Below, piece after piece: positions 9,214-17,964 of a DNA stretch of 64,000 nt; position 1 is the first letter of the stretch; every line of letters begins with the position of its first letter. This DNA is from Bryobacteraceae bacterium (GTDB lineage Bacteria > Acidobacteriota > Terriglobia > Bryobacterales > Bryobacteraceae), in NCBI GenBank assembly GCA_026002855.1, contig BPGD01000001.1:3046001-3110000 (forward strand). Reading direction: 5' to 3'. The translations under genes and the position numbers were made by a program. Below the pieces are notes generated by a model. That model had not been told where the DNA came from and did not search any database. It saw only the letters and a program-made list of their open reading frames with translations.

Positions 9214-10095
9214 ATGAGCCAGTTCATCGGATGCGGCACTGCGCTGGTCACTCCCTTTCGCCGGGACCAGTCGCTGGATGAAGACGCCCTGCGGCGGCTG
9301 GTACGCCGCCAGCTGGAGGCGCGCGTTCACTTCCTGGTGCCCTGCGGCACCACCGGCGAAAGCCCGACGCTCACGCGGCAGGAACACCTGCGCGTCGTGG
9401 AAATCACGCTCCAGGAGGCCAAAGGCCGGTGCCCGGTGCTGGCCGGCTGCGGCGGCTACAACACCGCGGAGGTCATCGCTCTGGCCCGGGAGCTGGAAGC
9501 GATGGGCGCGGACGGGCTGCTTTCGGTGACGCCGTATTACAACAAGCCCACGCAGGAGGGCCTGTACCAGCACTACCGCGCCATCGCTGCGGCCACGCGC
9601 CTGCCCATCGTGATTTACAGCGTGGCCGGACGGACGGCCGTCAACGTCGAGCCGGCCACGGTGCGGCGGCTGGCGGAGATCGACAACATCGTCGGCATCA
9701 AGGAGGCCAGCGGAAACATCGCACAGATGGCGCAGATCTGCGCCACCGTGCCGGAGGAATTCGATGTTTTGAGCGGCGATGATTCCATCACGCTGGCCCT
9801 GGCCGCGCTCGGAGGGCGCGGCGTCATTTCGGTCGCATCGAACGAAATTCCCGGCCCGATGCGAGAACTCGCGCAGGCCTGCCTCGATGGCGATTTCCTC
9901 AAGGCGCGCAGGCTTCAGAAACAGTGGCTGGAGCTGATGGAAGTGAATTTTGTCGAGTCCAATCCGATCCCGGTGAAGGCGGCGTTGGCCCGCATGGGGC
10001 TGCTCGAACCCGTCTGGCGCCTGCCGCTTGTGCCGCCTTCGCCCTCAAGCATGGCCCGTATTGAGCAGGTTCTTTCCCGGACAGGTCTGATCTGA
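9214..10095 (+). CDS. dapA: 4-hydroxy-tetrahydrodipicolinate synthase
   Basis: Condenses pyruvate with aspartate semialdehyde, the branch point into lysine and diaminopimelate. The 293-residue TIM barrel shows GTALVTPF at the N-terminus, CGTTGESPTL (substrate phosphate/hydroxyl loop), TPYYNKPTQEG with the proton-relay Tyr, and the Schiff-base Lys in VGIKEASGN. An AGGAGG ribosome-binding site lies inside the end of dapB, 6 bases before the ATG. Its TGA overlaps the ATG of dapD by one base. Confidence 0.96.
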   Translation: MSQFIGCGTALVTPFRRDQSLDEDALRRLVRRQLEARVHFLVPCGTTGESPTLTRQEHLRVVEITLQEAKGRCPVLAGCGGYNTAEVIALARELEAMGADGLLSVTPYYNKPTQEGLYQHYRAIAAATRLPIVIYSVAGRTAVNVEPATVRRLAEIDNIVGIKEASGNIAQMAQICATVPEEFDVLSGDDSITLALAALGGRGVISVASNEIPGPMRELAQACLDGDFLKARRLQKQWLELMEVNFVESNPIPVKAALARMGLLEPVWRLPLVPPSPSSMARIEQVLSRTGLI

Positions 10096-10940
10096 TGCGC
10101 AATCTGCAACAGGAAATCGAAACGCTTTTCGACAACCCGCCGGAAGAATATACGGCCGGTCACTTTGCCCTGTTCGCCGCATTTAAGGATGCGCTCAACC
10201 GCGGACTGGCCCGGGCGGCCGAGCCCGATCCTGCCGCTCCCTCAGGCTGGCGCGTGAATGCGTGGGTCAAGAAAGGGATCCTGCTGGGCTTCCGCATGGG
10301 CGCGCTGGTCGACATGTCCATTGATGCGTCGCGTCAGCCCTGGTTCGACAGGTCTACCTGGCCTGTGCGCCGGCTGTCCCCTGCCGACGGCGTGCGGATC
10401 GTGCCAGGCGGATCGTCGATCCGCGACGGCGTGTATCTGGGCCGCGGCGTCACCTGCATGCCCCCGATGTACATCAACGCCGGTGCGTGGGTCGATGATG
10501 GCACAATGGTGGACTCGCACGCGCTGGTCGGTTCCTGCGCGCAGGTCGGAAGGCGCTGCCACATTTCGGCAGGTGCGCAGATTGGCGGCGTGCTGGAGCC
10601 GGTGGGCGCGATGCCGGTGATCATTGAGGACGAAGTGCTCGTGGGCGGCAACTGCGGCGTTTACGAGGGGACGGTGGTGAAGCGGCGCGCGGTGCTGGGC
10701 GCGGGCGTCATTCTGACGCGTTCGACGCCCGTTTACGACCTCGTACGCGGAGTCGTTCACACCGCCTCCGATGAGCAGCCGCTGGTCATTCCGGAGGAGG
10801 CGGTCGTCGTCGCCGGTTCACGGGCTGTCAGCCGCGGCCAGGGCAGGGAATGGGGCCTGTCGCTGTACACGCCGGTGATCGTGAAATACCGCGACTCGAA
10901 GACCGACGCGCGCCTTCAGCTGGAAGATTTTCTGCGATAG
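10095..10940 (+). CDS. dapD: 2,3,4,5-tetrahydropyridine-2,6-dicarboxylate N-succinyltransferase
   Basis: Transfers succinyl from succinyl-CoA to tetrahydrodipicolinate, which commits this organism to the succinylase branch of diaminopimelate synthesis. The 281-residue protein has an all-helical N-terminus and then a left-handed beta-helix of hexapeptide repeats (YLGRGVTCMPPMYINAGAW, VGSCAQVGRRCHISAGAQI, VGGNCGVYEGTVV). Start and dapA stop overlap (TGATG). The last 25 bases overlap the 3' end of the convergent glycosyltransferase gene. No dapC or dapF is in the window. Confidence 0.94.
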   Translation: MRNLQQEIETLFDNPPEEYTAGHFALFAAFKDALNRGLARAAEPDPAAPSGWRVNAWVKKGILLGFRMGALVDMSIDASRQPWFDRSTWPVRRLSPADGVRIVPGGSSIRDGVYLGRGVTCMPPMYINAGAWVDDGTMVDSHALVGSCAQVGRRCHISAGAQIGGVLEPVGAMPVIIEDEVLVGGNCGVYEGTVVKRRAVLGAGVILTRSTPVYDLVRGVVHTASDEQPLVIPEEAVVVAGSRAVSRGQGREWGLSLYTPVIVKYRDSKTDARLQLEDFLR

Positions 10941-11986
10941 GCCCCTTCGAGCACAACAAGCGTCTTCCGGGCGGCGCTCTCCCAGGTGAACTCCCGCGCC
11001 CGCGTCTGGCCGCCCGCGGGCGCTTCGCCGCGCAGAAGACGGGCGAGCACGCGCAGCATGTCTTCGCTGCTGTGGGGATCGAAGAACAGAGCGCAGCCGT
11101 CGGCCAGCCACCGCAGCGGCTCGATGCCGCTGCACGCCACCGGGACGCCGGCAGCCATCGCTTCAAGCACGGGCATGCCGAAGCCTTCAAACAGCGACGG
11201 ATAGACGAAGCCGCGGGCTCGGCGGTAAAGCTCCAGTAGTTTCCGCCGCGGCACCCACCCACGGCACTCCACGGCGTCCCGCAAACCGAGCTCCTCAATC
11301 GTCTTTTTCACTTTGCCGTCGGCAAATCCCGGCACGCCGGTCAAAACGAGCCGCAGTAAGGGCTCGTCCTGGCGCAGGCGCGAGAACACACGAAGGAGCC
11401 GCTCGTGGTTCTTGTGCGGATGCGTGGTGGAAGGATACAGCAGAAAATCGGCGGGCTCGCGGCGCGCGGACAGCTCGAAGAACGCTTCTTCCACCCCGTG
11501 CGGCACGACTGCGGCGTCACGCCCGTAGTAGTGGAGAAGATCCTTCCGGACCGGCTCGCTCACGGCGATCAGCCGCGTGGACCGCATCGCCGAGCCCCAC
11601 AGCAGCAGCCGCCAGAAAGGCAAATCGAACCAGCGGAAAAATTCCGGGTGGCGCTTGTGCTGGAGATCATGAAACACGGTCACCTGCGGCAGGCGTCCCA
11701 ACAGCGGCGCGGTAAAGCCGGGGTTCAGCAGGACGTCGATGCCGTGCCGCCGAAGCGCCAGTGGAAGCGCCGACTGCTCATACAGAATCCGCCATGGCCG
11801 CAGGCGCGCGCGCACCGGCAGCACTTCGCAACGGGCGCCCAGCGGGCCGGTCTCCCTGTTGGTGAAGACGACGATCTCGTGATCTCGCGCCACCCGTTCA
11901 AGGGCTGCGACAAGACAGCGGAGATATGTTTCCGTGCCGCCAACGCCGCCGGGGATCAGATAGAGCGCGTTGATGCCGATGCGCAT
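10916..11986 (-). CDS. GT4-family glycosyltransferase
   Basis: A 356-residue GT-B glycosyltransferase. The N-terminal loop IPGGVGGTETYLR is typical of GT4 enzymes that use nucleotide sugars. The C-terminal donor-binding region has LLYPSTTHPHKNHERLL, the hinge VECRGWVPRRKLLELY and the EX7E motif in PSLFEGFGMPVLEAMAAGVPV. It is the last gene of a minus-strand group with two GT2 enzymes and a TPR membrane protein, so a role in a surface polysaccharide or glycoconjugate is likely; sugar specificity cannot be read from the sequence. Only 6 bases separate it from the upstream TPR gene. Confidence 0.88.
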   Translation of the reverse strand: MRIGINALYLIPGGVGGTETYLRCLVAALERVARDHEIVVFTNRETGPLGARCEVLPVRARLRPWRILYEQSALPLALRRHGIDVLLNPGFTAPLLGRLPQVTVFHDLQHKRHPEFFRWFDLPFWRLLLWGSAMRSTRLIAVSEPVRKDLLHYYGRDAAVVPHGVEEAFFELSARREPADFLLYPSTTHPHKNHERLLRVFSRLRQDEPLLRLVLTGVPGFADGKVKKTIEELGLRDAVECRGWVPRRKLLELYRRARGFVYPSLFEGFGMPVLEAMAAGVPVACSGIEPLRWLADGCALFFDPHSSEDMLRVLARLLRGEAPAGGQTRAREFTWESAARKTLVVLEGAYRRKSSS

Positions 11987-11992
11987 GGCTGC

Positions 11993-13726
11993 CTAGCGCC
12001 TGCGGGCGAGCGCGGCCAGCGCGGCCTGGCGGCCCTTGAGCGCCGCCGTGTCGCCCGGGTTGAGCCTCAGCGCCTGTTCGTAGTCGGCCAGGGCCGCGGC
12101 CGGGTCGCGCCTCAGCATGTGAACATTGCCGCGGTACGAGTAGGCGTTCGAGTCGGCAGGATTGATACGGAGGGCTTCATTGAGGCTCTCGAGGGCGCCG
12201 TCCAGATCGCCCTTTTGCGCCAGGATTCTTCCCTCGACCGTCCAGGCATGGGAATGACGTTCGAGCCTCTTTGCCCTTTCAAGCTGCGCGACCGCCTCAT
12301 CCAGGCGTCCGGCGCATTGCAGCGCCAGCGCCCAGTCCACCAGAAGCTCGTAGTCCGGACGGCGCTCCACTGCGGCACGCTCGTAGGCGCGCACGGATTC
12401 GGCGCAGCGGCCCTGCTCATAATAAGCAAAAGCGAGGTGAAACCAGGCCCGGCCGTTGCGGGGGTTGGCGCGGGTGGAATCCTCCCACATCGAGACGGCG
12501 CTGGTGTAGAGGTCCGCGCGTTGGGCCGTCAGTACGGAAAGCGACAGCAACACCGCCGCCAGTGCGGCGCCCGTTTTCCAGGATGGCTGCAACCGGCGCA
12601 CAAAATCGGCGGCGATCATGGCGAGGCCCGGGGATCCCAGATACAGTCGGCGCTCGGCCATGGCGTCGTCGATGGGGACAATCGAAGAAGTCGGCGCAAG
12701 CAGAATGAGCAGAAACGCGAAGCCGAAAAAGGCCACGGGATATCGGGGCCGCAGCCGCCAGAACGCCGCAGCCAGCATGCCCAGTGCCACGAGGCTCGCC
12801 CAGGTCCACACGGTGCCAGGCCACCCGACAACCGGATAGGCGTGGTCCAGGTTCTGGCCGAACGGCAGGATGACCAGCCGGAGATAGCGCCAGATCACCT
12901 CGAACTGTGTTACCAGATAATCGAGCGGCTTGTGCCTGGCCGACACGCCGGCAGTGCCCTCGTGACTCAGCGTGAGAAAAAGCTTCGTCCCGATGATGGC
13001 GGCGGCGGCCAGCAGCGGCGCGTATAGCCTCCAGCGCTGGAGAAGCGGCCGCAGCCGGGGCTTTTCAGTGAAGACCAGGTCATAGACCACAAACACGCCC
13101 GCCATGGCGACGCCCGGTTCCTTGCTCAACGCGCTCAGTCCGATGAGAACCGTGGCCGCACTCGCGCGGCGCCAGGTCATTGGCTGGTCTGGAGAACTGC
13201 CCAGGAAAACACGAAACGCCAGATAGGCGAACATTGCGCAGAGCACTTCCGACCGGCTGGAGATATAGGCCACGGCCTCGGTCTGCAATGGGTGCAGCAG
13301 ATACAGGCCGGCGCCCGCAAGCGCCGCCATCCGGTCGCCGGCGCTGCGTTCGCCGTGGCGGGCCAGTAGCTCTTCCAGAATTCTCCAGACAAGGAATCCG
13401 TTCAGCAGATGGATGGCGATGTTGGTCAGGTGAAATGCCGCGGGGGTCGTCCCGGCCAGCCTGCTTTCGGCAAGCAGACTGAGATTCGTCACCAGCCGCG
13501 CCAGCCGCTCCAGCAGGTTGCGCAGGGAGGGAGGCGATTCGAAGAAAGGAATGAGACTCCGATCGTCGAACAGGAATGGCCCACGTACTGCTGGAAGGTA
13601 GGCGACGAGGCAGCCGAGACAGATGGCGATAAAGAACCACCGCCACAGCGAGGTTCGCGCCGGCTCTGGCGCTGCGGAGGAAGCCGTCCTGGCGCCTGCC
13701 GGCGCGCCTACGCTACGCTTTTTCAT
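11993..13726 (-). CDS. Polytopic membrane protein with C-terminal TPR repeats
   Basis: A 577-residue protein. The N-terminal two thirds are membrane segments, starting with WFFIAICLGCLVAYLPAV, followed by the acidic FLFDDRSLI loop and HLTNIAIHLLNGFLVW typical of a family often described as TMTC/O-mannosyltransferase-like. The C-terminal third holds about four TPR units (AWFHLAFAYYEQGRCAESVRAYE, LVDWALALQCAGRLDEAVAQLE, TVEGRILAQKGDLDGALESLN, YSYRGNVHMLRRDPAAALADYE). The FDD loop and gene neighbourhood suggest a lipid-linked sugar transferase or glycosylation helper, but catalytic function is an inference. It overlaps the upstream DUF2304 gene by 14 bases. Confidence 0.82.
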   Translation of the reverse strand: MKKRSVGAPAGARTASSAAPEPARTSLWRWFFIAICLGCLVAYLPAVRGPFLFDDRSLIPFFESPPSLRNLLERLARLVTNLSLLAESRLAGTTPAAFHLTNIAIHLLNGFLVWRILEELLARHGERSAGDRMAALAGAGLYLLHPLQTEAVAYISSRSEVLCAMFAYLAFRVFLGSSPDQPMTWRRASAATVLIGLSALSKEPGVAMAGVFVVYDLVFTEKPRLRPLLQRWRLYAPLLAAAAIIGTKLFLTLSHEGTAGVSARHKPLDYLVTQFEVIWRYLRLVILPFGQNLDHAYPVVGWPGTVWTWASLVALGMLAAAFWRLRPRYPVAFFGFAFLLILLAPTSSIVPIDDAMAERRLYLGSPGLAMIAADFVRRLQPSWKTGAALAAVLLSLSVLTAQRADLYTSAVSMWEDSTRANPRNGRAWFHLAFAYYEQGRCAESVRAYERAAVERRPDYELLVDWALALQCAGRLDEAVAQLERAKRLERHSHAWTVEGRILAQKGDLDGALESLNEALRINPADSNAYSYRGNVHMLRRDPAAALADYEQALRLNPGDTAALKGRQAALAALARRR

Positions 13727-14063
13727 CTTTTTCTCTCAGCCGGAATTCAAGAATCGCCACACGCTGCGTCAGCGTGATATTCATGTCTTTCAGCTCGGAG
13801 ACGATCCGGGAGAAACGGTAAAAAACTCCGAGAAAGACGATCAGGATCATGGAAAGAAGCAGCACGGCCGGATCCTGGACGCCGACGGCCGCGGCCCCCC
13901 TTTCCAGAAACCTGCCGCTGCGGGAAAGCAGAAGAAGAGCCACGGCGGCGGCCAGCCAGCTTACCGAGTACTCCACCCGGATATGTTCACGCCGGATGGC
14001 GCGCAACACGATCAGCAGAAGCACGGCGCTCAGCAGCGTGAGCAGGTCTAGCAGTTGGATCAT
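13713..14063 (-). CDS. DUF2304 small membrane protein
   Basis: A 116-residue protein with three hydrophobic helices (LLTLLSAVLLLIVLRAI, VSWLAAAVALLLLS, AVLLLSMILIVFLGVFYRF) and a charged coiled tail (ELKDMNITLTQRVAILEFRLREKDEK). The pattern IRREHIRVEYSVSWL is characteristic of DUF2304 proteins, which often sit directly beside a GT2 glycosyltransferase, as here (ATGA overlap with the gene at 14060). The partnership suggests a membrane anchor or accessory subunit for the transferase; that is an inference from context. Confidence 0.85.
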   Translation of the reverse strand: MIQLLDLLTLLSAVLLLIVLRAIRREHIRVEYSVSWLAAAVALLLLSRSGRFLERGAAAVGVQDPAVLLLSMILIVFLGVFYRFSRIVSELKDMNITLTQRVAILEFRLREKDEKA

Positions 14064-14800
14064 CGGATGGATCCTCCAGTGCGCGCGGCCCGTCGCGCGT
14101 CCATGCGGAGAACATTCACGAAAACGCCCAACAGGACGTGAACCACGTAATAAATGGAGCGCACCGGCGTAATGGTGCTACGGCCAGCCAGCCGCGGCCG
14201 CACCGGGCACGGCACCTCCACAAAGCGGAACCGGCGCCGCTGAAGCACCACAAGCGTCTCGATCTCAGGATATTCGAGAGGGAAACTCCGCGCGAAGACC
14301 TCCAGCGCCCGCCGCTTTACGGCCACAAATCCGGACGTCGGATCCGACACGGGCCTGCCCAGAATGAGCCGGAGCAGCAGGCGGAAAAAGAGGATCCCCA
14401 TCCGCCTGACGGGAGATGTCGTCACTCCAGCCAGCGACTGGCGGCGCACGCCGATCGCCATTTCGCAGTCGAAAGTGCGCAGCGCCTCCAGCAGCACCGG
14501 AATGTAGCGCGGATCGTGTTGACCATCACCATCGATACGCACGACCTCTTCGTAACCAAGCTCGAAGGCGAGCCTGTAGCCGGCCTGCACGCACCCGCCA
14601 AGCCCCAGATGACAGGGCAGGGAAAGGACCCGCGCTCCGGCGGCTCGCGCCACATTGGCGGTGGCGTCGCTCGAGCCATCGTCCACAACGAGCACCGGCA
14701 CCTCAGGAAGCGTCTCGCGAACTTCCCAGACTACCGCTCCAATGGCGCCCTCTTCGTTGTAGGCGGGAATGAGAACCAGCGTGCGGGATCCATTTACCAT
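14060..14800 (-). CDS. GT2 glycosyltransferase, dolichyl-phosphate-mannose-synthase-like
   Basis: A 246-residue GT-A fold enzyme: LIPAYNEEGAIGAVV at the N-terminus, VLVVDDGSSDATANV (nucleotide-binding DDGS), the DXD-like RIDGDGQHDP metal site, and DPTSGFVAVKR, all typical of DPM1/Ppm-type transferases that charge a polyprenyl phosphate with a sugar. Start at the ATG at 14800 was selected because it gives a clean GT2 N-terminus and overlaps the upstream stop by 7 bases; the frame stays open upstream over the preceding gene. It is probably coupled with the DUF2304 gene downstream. Confidence 0.88.
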   Translation of the reverse strand: MVNGSRTLVLIPAYNEEGAIGAVVWEVRETLPEVPVLVVDDGSSDATANVARAAGARVLSLPCHLGLGGCVQAGYRLAFELGYEEVVRIDGDGQHDPRYIPVLLEALRTFDCEMAIGVRRQSLAGVTTSPVRRMGILFFRLLLRLILGRPVSDPTSGFVAVKRRALEVFARSFPLEYPEIETLVVLQRRRFRFVEVPCPVRPRLAGRSTITPVRSIYYVVHVLLGVFVNVLRMDARRAARTGGSIR

Positions 14801-15804
14801 GAGGCCACCTGTCGCACGGGCATCGAAAAGCGGCGAAGCACGGCCTTGAATTCGTCTGCGCGCAGTCTTCGTTTCGCGGCAATCTCCCGGCGCTGACGCA
14901 GCAGTCGCGGAAGCGACGCCGCCAGCTGCGCGTGCGCCTTCACGACCAGCCAGGGAAGCCGCCACGCGCCTCCCTGCTGGCGGCGGAATTCCGCGGCCTT
15001 GCCGTGTCCGGTCAGCAGGTCGACGACGTGCCAGAGGTATCGCGCGGCCGCCCAAAGGAAGCTCGATGCGATCATGGAAGCGGGGAAAACGCGAACGACA
15101 AGCCTGAGCCGGTTGCGCTCCACGAGCCAGGCCTTCAGGGCCGAGGCTCGTCCGGCGCTTGCCGAGTAGCGGTGCACGACGCGCGCCGCAGGCACGAAAA
15201 TGCAGCTCCAGCCGGCCCAGCGCGCCCGCAGTCCCAGGTCCGTGTCCTCGCAGTACAGAAAGAAATCCTCCGGGAAGAACCCGATTTCCCGCAGCATTTC
15301 CGCGCGATAGAGGGCGGCGCAGCCGCTCGGCAGCAGCACTTCGCACGGCTCGTTGTAAAAATGCTCCGGCTCGCCGTGGCCGCGCTGCCGGCTGCTTCCG
15401 TCCAGGGCGATGTTCATGCCCGCCGAGTCCAGACGGTCCGTTCCCGCCAGCAGGATCTTCGGCGCGGCCATCCCGGCGGCCGGGTTCTGTTCCAGCTCTT
15501 CCACGAGGCGGCGAATGCAGTCCGGCGCCGCGAGGGCGTCATCGTTGACCGTCCCCAGGTAATCGGCCGGAAACTGCTCAAAGCCGCGATTCACTGCGGC
15601 CCCAAAACCGGCGTTGGAGGGCATCCGGATCACCTTCACCCGCGGTTCGGAACGAAACATGGCGCCCGCCTTTCCGGAGCCGCTGTTGTCGGCCACGACG
15701 ATGGTCAGATTTTCCCAGTCCTGCCCGAGCAGCGATGCCACACAGTCCCGAAGATTGACATCGCAGGCCAGAGACGGAACTACAACCGTTACGCTCGGCT
15801 GCAA
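14794..15804 (-). CDS. GT2 glycosyltransferase, rhamnosyltransferase-like
   Basis: A 336-residue GT2 enzyme with TVVVPSLACDVNLRDCV, IVVADNSGSGKAG (the DNS variant common in WbbL/rhamnosyltransferase-like enzymes), NAGFGAAVNRG, the metal motif GTVNDDALAAP and the acceptor-site FFLYCEDTDLGLRARWAG. The C-terminal part is amphipathic and probably membrane associated. It is the first gene of the minus-strand glycan group; the 62-base gap to the divergent gene at 15867 must hold the promoter. Sugar donor unknown. Confidence 0.88.
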   Translation of the reverse strand: MQPSVTVVVPSLACDVNLRDCVASLLGQDWENLTIVVADNSGSGKAGAMFRSEPRVKVIRMPSNAGFGAAVNRGFEQFPADYLGTVNDDALAAPDCIRRLVEELEQNPAAGMAAPKILLAGTDRLDSAGMNIALDGSSRQRGHGEPEHFYNEPCEVLLPSGCAALYRAEMLREIGFFPEDFFLYCEDTDLGLRARWAGWSCIFVPAARVVHRYSASAGRASALKAWLVERNRLRLVVRVFPASMIASSFLWAAARYLWHVVDLLTGHGKAAEFRRQQGGAWRLPWLVVKAHAQLAASLPRLLRQRREIAAKRRLRADEFKAVLRRFSMPVRQVASW

Positions 15805-15866
15805 AGAGACATTCTAGCGAACAGGCGTCCGCCTGCGTCCTGGCAGTCCGCTCCAGTTTCAGTAGA

Positions 15867-16874
15867 ATGACCCGCATGGGAATTCTCACGACCGTGGTGG
15901 GCAGCTATCCCGTGCCTCATTGGCTCCTCGGTGATTCTTCCCGGACGACGCTGCGCGACGCCGTCATGGTGGTCCTGAAGACGCAGGAGCTGGCCGGCAT
16001 CGATGTCGTTGCCGACGGAGAGCTGAACCGCTTCGATCCATCCCACCCCGAAACCAACGGGATGATCGATTATTTCATCTCGCGCATGGATGGCATCCGG
16101 ACGCGGTTTTCGCTCGAGGACATCGAAGAATTCCGCCGCGATGCGGGACTCGCTTACCGCACCGATCCGGCCGGCATCGTCATTGGCCCTCTCGGGCCGG
16201 GCGTTCTCAATCTGCCGCGCGACTTCGAGTTCACCAGGAAGCTCACGGACCGGCCGCTGAAGTTCACCTGCACCGGCCCGCACATGCTGGCCAAGGTGCT
16301 CACGGACCGCCACTACGGCTCGCGCGCCGGGCTGTGCATGGCGTTGGCCGATGTGCTTGCGCGCCAGCTCTCGCTCATCCAGGCCGATGTCATCCAGCTC
16401 GACGAGGCCAACATCAGCGGCCACCCCGAGGACGCCGAGTGGGCCCTGCCCGCGCTGAACCGCGTTCTCGACTCGATCCAGGTCACCCGCGCCATGCACA
16501 TCTGCTTCGGCAACTATGGCGGCCAGACCATCCAGAAGGGCTTCTGGAAGGACCTGCTCCCCTTGCTGAACGGGCTGCACGTCGATCACTTCGTGCTCGA
16601 GTTCGCGCGGCGCGGCTACGGCGAACTGGAAGTCTTCCGGGACCTCAACCCGCAGATCGGCCTCGGCCTGGGCGTCGTCGACATCAAGGACAACGAGGTC
16701 GAGTCGCCGTCCCTGATTGCGAAGCGCATCGAGCAGGCGGCGAAGGTCCTCGGGCCGGAGCGCATCCACTACGTGCATCCCGACTGCGGCTTCTGGATGT
16801 TGCAGCGCAGCGTCGCCGACCGCAAGATGCGGGCGCTCGTGGAAGGCCGCAACCTGTTCGAAGGCCGCTCCTGA
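15867..16874 (+). CDS. MetE/UROD-superfamily protein (cobalamin-independent methionine synthase C-terminal-like)
   Basis: A 335-residue barrel matching the catalytic half of cobalamin-independent methionine synthase without the N-terminal half. Recognisable parts are TTVVGSYPVPHW at the start, DVVADGELNRFD, IQLDEANIS, the zinc-site-like HICFGNYGG, and YVHPDCGFWMLQRS near the end. Stand-alone MetE-like proteins of this type use small methyl donors or have unknown substrates, so the methyl acceptor is not assigned. An alternative start at 15876 (MGILTTVVGSYP) may be the real one. Confidence 0.82.
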   Translation: MTRMGILTTVVGSYPVPHWLLGDSSRTTLRDAVMVVLKTQELAGIDVVADGELNRFDPSHPETNGMIDYFISRMDGIRTRFSLEDIEEFRRDAGLAYRTDPAGIVIGPLGPGVLNLPRDFEFTRKLTDRPLKFTCTGPHMLAKVLTDRHYGSRAGLCMALADVLARQLSLIQADVIQLDEANISGHPEDAEWALPALNRVLDSIQVTRAMHICFGNYGGQTIQKGFWKDLLPLLNGLHVDHFVLEFARRGYGELEVFRDLNPQIGLGLGVVDIKDNEVESPSLIAKRIEQAAKVLGPERIHYVHPDCGFWMLQRSVADRKMRALVEGRNLFEGRS

Positions 16875-16906
16875 CGCTACACTGGAATCATCAAAACCGG
16901 GGAATC

Positions 16907-17926
16907 ATGTTTCGTCGACTCACACTCGCGCTGTCCCTCTGCCTGCTGGCCTCCGCCCAGCAGCGCCCCGAGGGCCCTCATCTGGCGAATCTGAAAAAAC
17001 TCACCGACGGCGGCCAGAACGCCGAAGCGTACTGGTCTCCTGACGGCAGGCGGCTCATCTTCCAGTCCACGCGCCCGCCTTTTCGCTGTGACCAGATCTT
17101 CATCATGAACGCGGACGGCTCAGACCAGCGGCTCGTCTCCACCGGCAGGGGCAGGACCACCTGCGGCTATTTTCTGCCTGACAACCGGCACATTGTCTAC
17201 GCGTCGACCCACGAAGACTCGCCCGAATGCCCTCCGCCGCCTGACCGCAGCAAGGGCTATGTGTGGGGCGTTTTTCCCGGATATGACATTTATCTCGCCA
17301 CGGATCAGGGGAAAATTGTCAAAAAATTGACCCGGACGCCCGGCTATGACGCCGAAGCCACGGTGAATTTCCGCACCGGCAGGATCGTCTATACGTCTCT
17401 GGCTTCAGGAGACCTCGAGCTGTGGACGATGAACAGCGACGGTTCCGCCAAGCGGCAGCTCACCCGGCGGGAAGGCTATGACGGCGGCGCCGTCTTTTCC
17501 CGCGACGGCAAAAAGGTCGTCTGGCGGGCGACCGCACCGGACAACCCCCAGGCGATGCAGCGCTACCGCGAACTTCTGAAAGAGAACCTCACCGAACCGA
17601 TGCGGATGGAGCTTTTCATCGCCGACGCCGACGGCCGCAACGTCCGCCAGTTGACGCACACCGGCTGCGCGGCCTTCGCTCCCACCTTCACCCCGGACGG
17701 CAGGCGCATCGTTTTTTCCTCGAATCTCCACAACTGTGCCGGCCGGCGGTTCGAACTCTACATGATCAACACGGACGGCACGCGCCTGGAGCGCATTACA
17801 TTTTTCGACGGTTTTGTTTCATTCCCCGAGTTCTCCCCCGACGGCCGCAGGCTCGTCTTTTCCTCCGACTGGCAGGCGCGGAGCCGCTACGAATTTAACA
17901 TCTGGGTGGCGGACTGGCTCGACTGA
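16907..17926 (+). CDS. Secreted TolB-like PD40 beta-propeller protein
   Basis: A 339-residue protein with a short signal peptide (LTLALSLCLLASAQQ) and about six PD40 repeats marked by YWSPDGRRLIFQS, FLPDNRHIVYAS, VFSRDGKKVVWRA, TFTPDGRRIVFSS and EFSPDGRRLVFSS, each followed by an (I/M)N.DG strand. Such propellers are periplasmic scaffolds or recognition modules. No peptidase domain follows, unlike prolyl-oligopeptidase relatives. It is separated from the preceding gene by 32 bases and may share its transcript. Confidence 0.85.
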   Translation: MFRRLTLALSLCLLASAQQRPEGPHLANLKKLTDGGQNAEAYWSPDGRRLIFQSTRPPFRCDQIFIMNADGSDQRLVSTGRGRTTCGYFLPDNRHIVYASTHEDSPECPPPPDRSKGYVWGVFPGYDIYLATDQGKIVKKLTRTPGYDAEATVNFRTGRIVYTSLASGDLELWTMNSDGSAKRQLTRREGYDGGAVFSRDGKKVVWRATAPDNPQAMQRYRELLKENLTEPMRMELFIADADGRNVRQLTHTGCAAFAPTFTPDGRRIVFSSNLHNCAGRRFELYMINTDGTRLERITFFDGFVSFPEFSPDGRRLVFSSDWQARSRYEFNIWVADWLD

Positions 17927-17964
17927 GCGCCACGCTCTGATAGACTCGGTAGCGCATTTCACCC

